From positions 3,280,001-3,344,000 of the forward strand of contig NZ_CP032544.1 of assembly GCF_003867075.1 (NCBI RefSeq): DNA of 64,000 bases. The letters run 5' to 3'. Under the pieces are notes generated by a model. The model worked only from the letters and a program-made list of their open reading frames with translations, did not search any database and had not been told where the DNA came from. Below are positions 63,482 through 64,000 of this stretch, piece by piece. The translations under genes and the position numbers were made by a program. The stretch comes from Tenacibaculum mesophilum (GTDB lineage: Bacteria; Bacteroidota; Bacteroidia; Flavobacteriales; Flavobacteriaceae). How positions within the stretch are numbered: the stretch's first letter is position 1; the number at the start of each line of letters is the position of its first letter.

Positions 63482-64000
63482 ATGAGTAGAATAGGAAAGA
63501 ATCCAATCGCATTGCCACAAGGTGTTGAAGTAAAAGTAGACGGAAATGTGGTTACAGTAAAAGGGAAATTAGGAGAGTTAACTCAAGAAATTAAGTCTGA
63601 TATTACTGTAAAAGTTGAAGATGGTACCATTACTTTAGAAAGACCATCAGAAAGTAAAGATCATAGAGCAGCACATGGTTTATACCGTGCTTTAATCAAT
63701 AATATGGTTGAAGGTGTTAGCAAAGGATTTACTAAAGAGTTAGAGTTAGTAGGTGTTGGTTATAGAGCATCTAACCAAGGACAAAAATTAGATTTAGCCT
63801 TAGGTTTCTCTCACAATATTGTAATAGATTTAGCTCCAGAAGTTAAGGTTGAAACAGTATCTGAAAAAGGTAAGAACCCAATCGTAAAATTAACTTCACA
63901 TGACAAGCAATTAGTTGGTCAAGTTGCAGCAAAAATTCGTTCATTCCGTAAGCCAGAACCTTACAAAGGAAAAGGAATTAAGTTTGTAGGAGAAGTATTA
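63482..64000 (+). CDS. rplF: 50S ribosomal protein L6 (partial)
   Basis: The frame opens with ATG at 63482 and runs off the right edge after 173 codons. It begins MSRIGKNPIALPQGVEV and contains the L6 signatures ELELVGVGYRA and RKPEPYKGKGIKFVGE. Only the last few residues should be missing. It is 15 bases after rpsH. Confidence 0.97.
   Translation, partial: MSRIGKNPIALPQGVEVKVDGNVVTVKGKLGELTQEIKSDITVKVEDGTITLERPSESKDHRAAHGLYRALINNMVEGVSKGFTKELELVGVGYRASNQGQKLDLALGFSHNIVIDLAPEVKVETVSEKGKNPIVKLTSHDKQLVGQVAAKIRSFRKPEPYKGKGIKFVGEVL

Overview
The window is AT-rich bacterial DNA from the Bacteroidota, almost certainly a (marine) Flavobacteriaceae, perhaps close to Tenacibaculum or Polaribacter. 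Supporting signs are two SusC/SusD pairs, a protein with a type IX secretion (T9SS) C-terminal tail, many family-specific lipoproteins, Mpl, DUF families typical of flavobacteria, and several promoters of the Bacteroidota form TTTG-N19-TAnnTTTG instead of sigma70 boxes. There is no rRNA, tRNA, insertion sequence, CRISPR array or prophage. It reads as ordinary chromosome.

Layout. 1-3.7 kb: the end of an unidentified gene, a DUF3820 protein, a DUF2809 membrane protein, a small CreD operon (membrane protein, winged-helix regulator, creD) with matching palindromes before its first and last genes, and a DUF1801 protein. 3.7-9.9 kb: an outer-membrane protein, a transglutaminase-like protein, kdsA, and three lipoproteins (M28 peptidase, S8 peptidase, DUF4136). 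10-14.6 kb: a beta-propeller phytase directly behind a TonB-dependent receptor, which together look like a phytate-use operon, then a small beta-barrel protein. 14.7-20.8 kb: a 2023-residue alpha-2-macroglobulin with an intact CxEQ thioester motif. 20.9-22.3 kb: mpl.

22.3-29.3 kb is the most unusual region. It is a leftward cluster of a tail-collar-domain protein, a T9SS-exported protein with four 118-residue repeats, a 60-residue peptide that looks like an exported leader plus an 11-residue tail, a PqqD-HprK-like kinase and a nucleotidyltransferase-like protein. The order small peptide, hairpin, peptide-binding kinase, nucleotidyltransferase resembles a RiPP-type cassette and is the best candidate for an undescribed system.

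29.5-42.7 kb: trkAH potassium uptake; a rightward operon radC, polysaccharide deacetylase, yjjG, lipoprotein, DUF5723 protein and a hypothetical protein; then yeiH with its LysR regulator and a likely operator, rarA, a rhomboid protease and rlmB. 42.8-52.5 kb: two tandem SusD/SusC pairs without nearby glycoside hydrolases. 52.8-64 kb: the str, S10 and spc ribosomal-protein genes in standard order (rpsL to a partial rplF). They appear to be transcribed from three promoters, before rpsL, rplC and rpsH. The last two have long structured leaders, and the rplC leader contains a terminator-like hairpin.

Several starts were moved from an upstream TTG, GTG or ATG to a better ATG (creD, transglutaminase-like gene, DUF4136, mpl, nucleotidyltransferase, radC, rhomboid, rlmB, second susC). 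All functions are read from sequence motifs; no searches were run.
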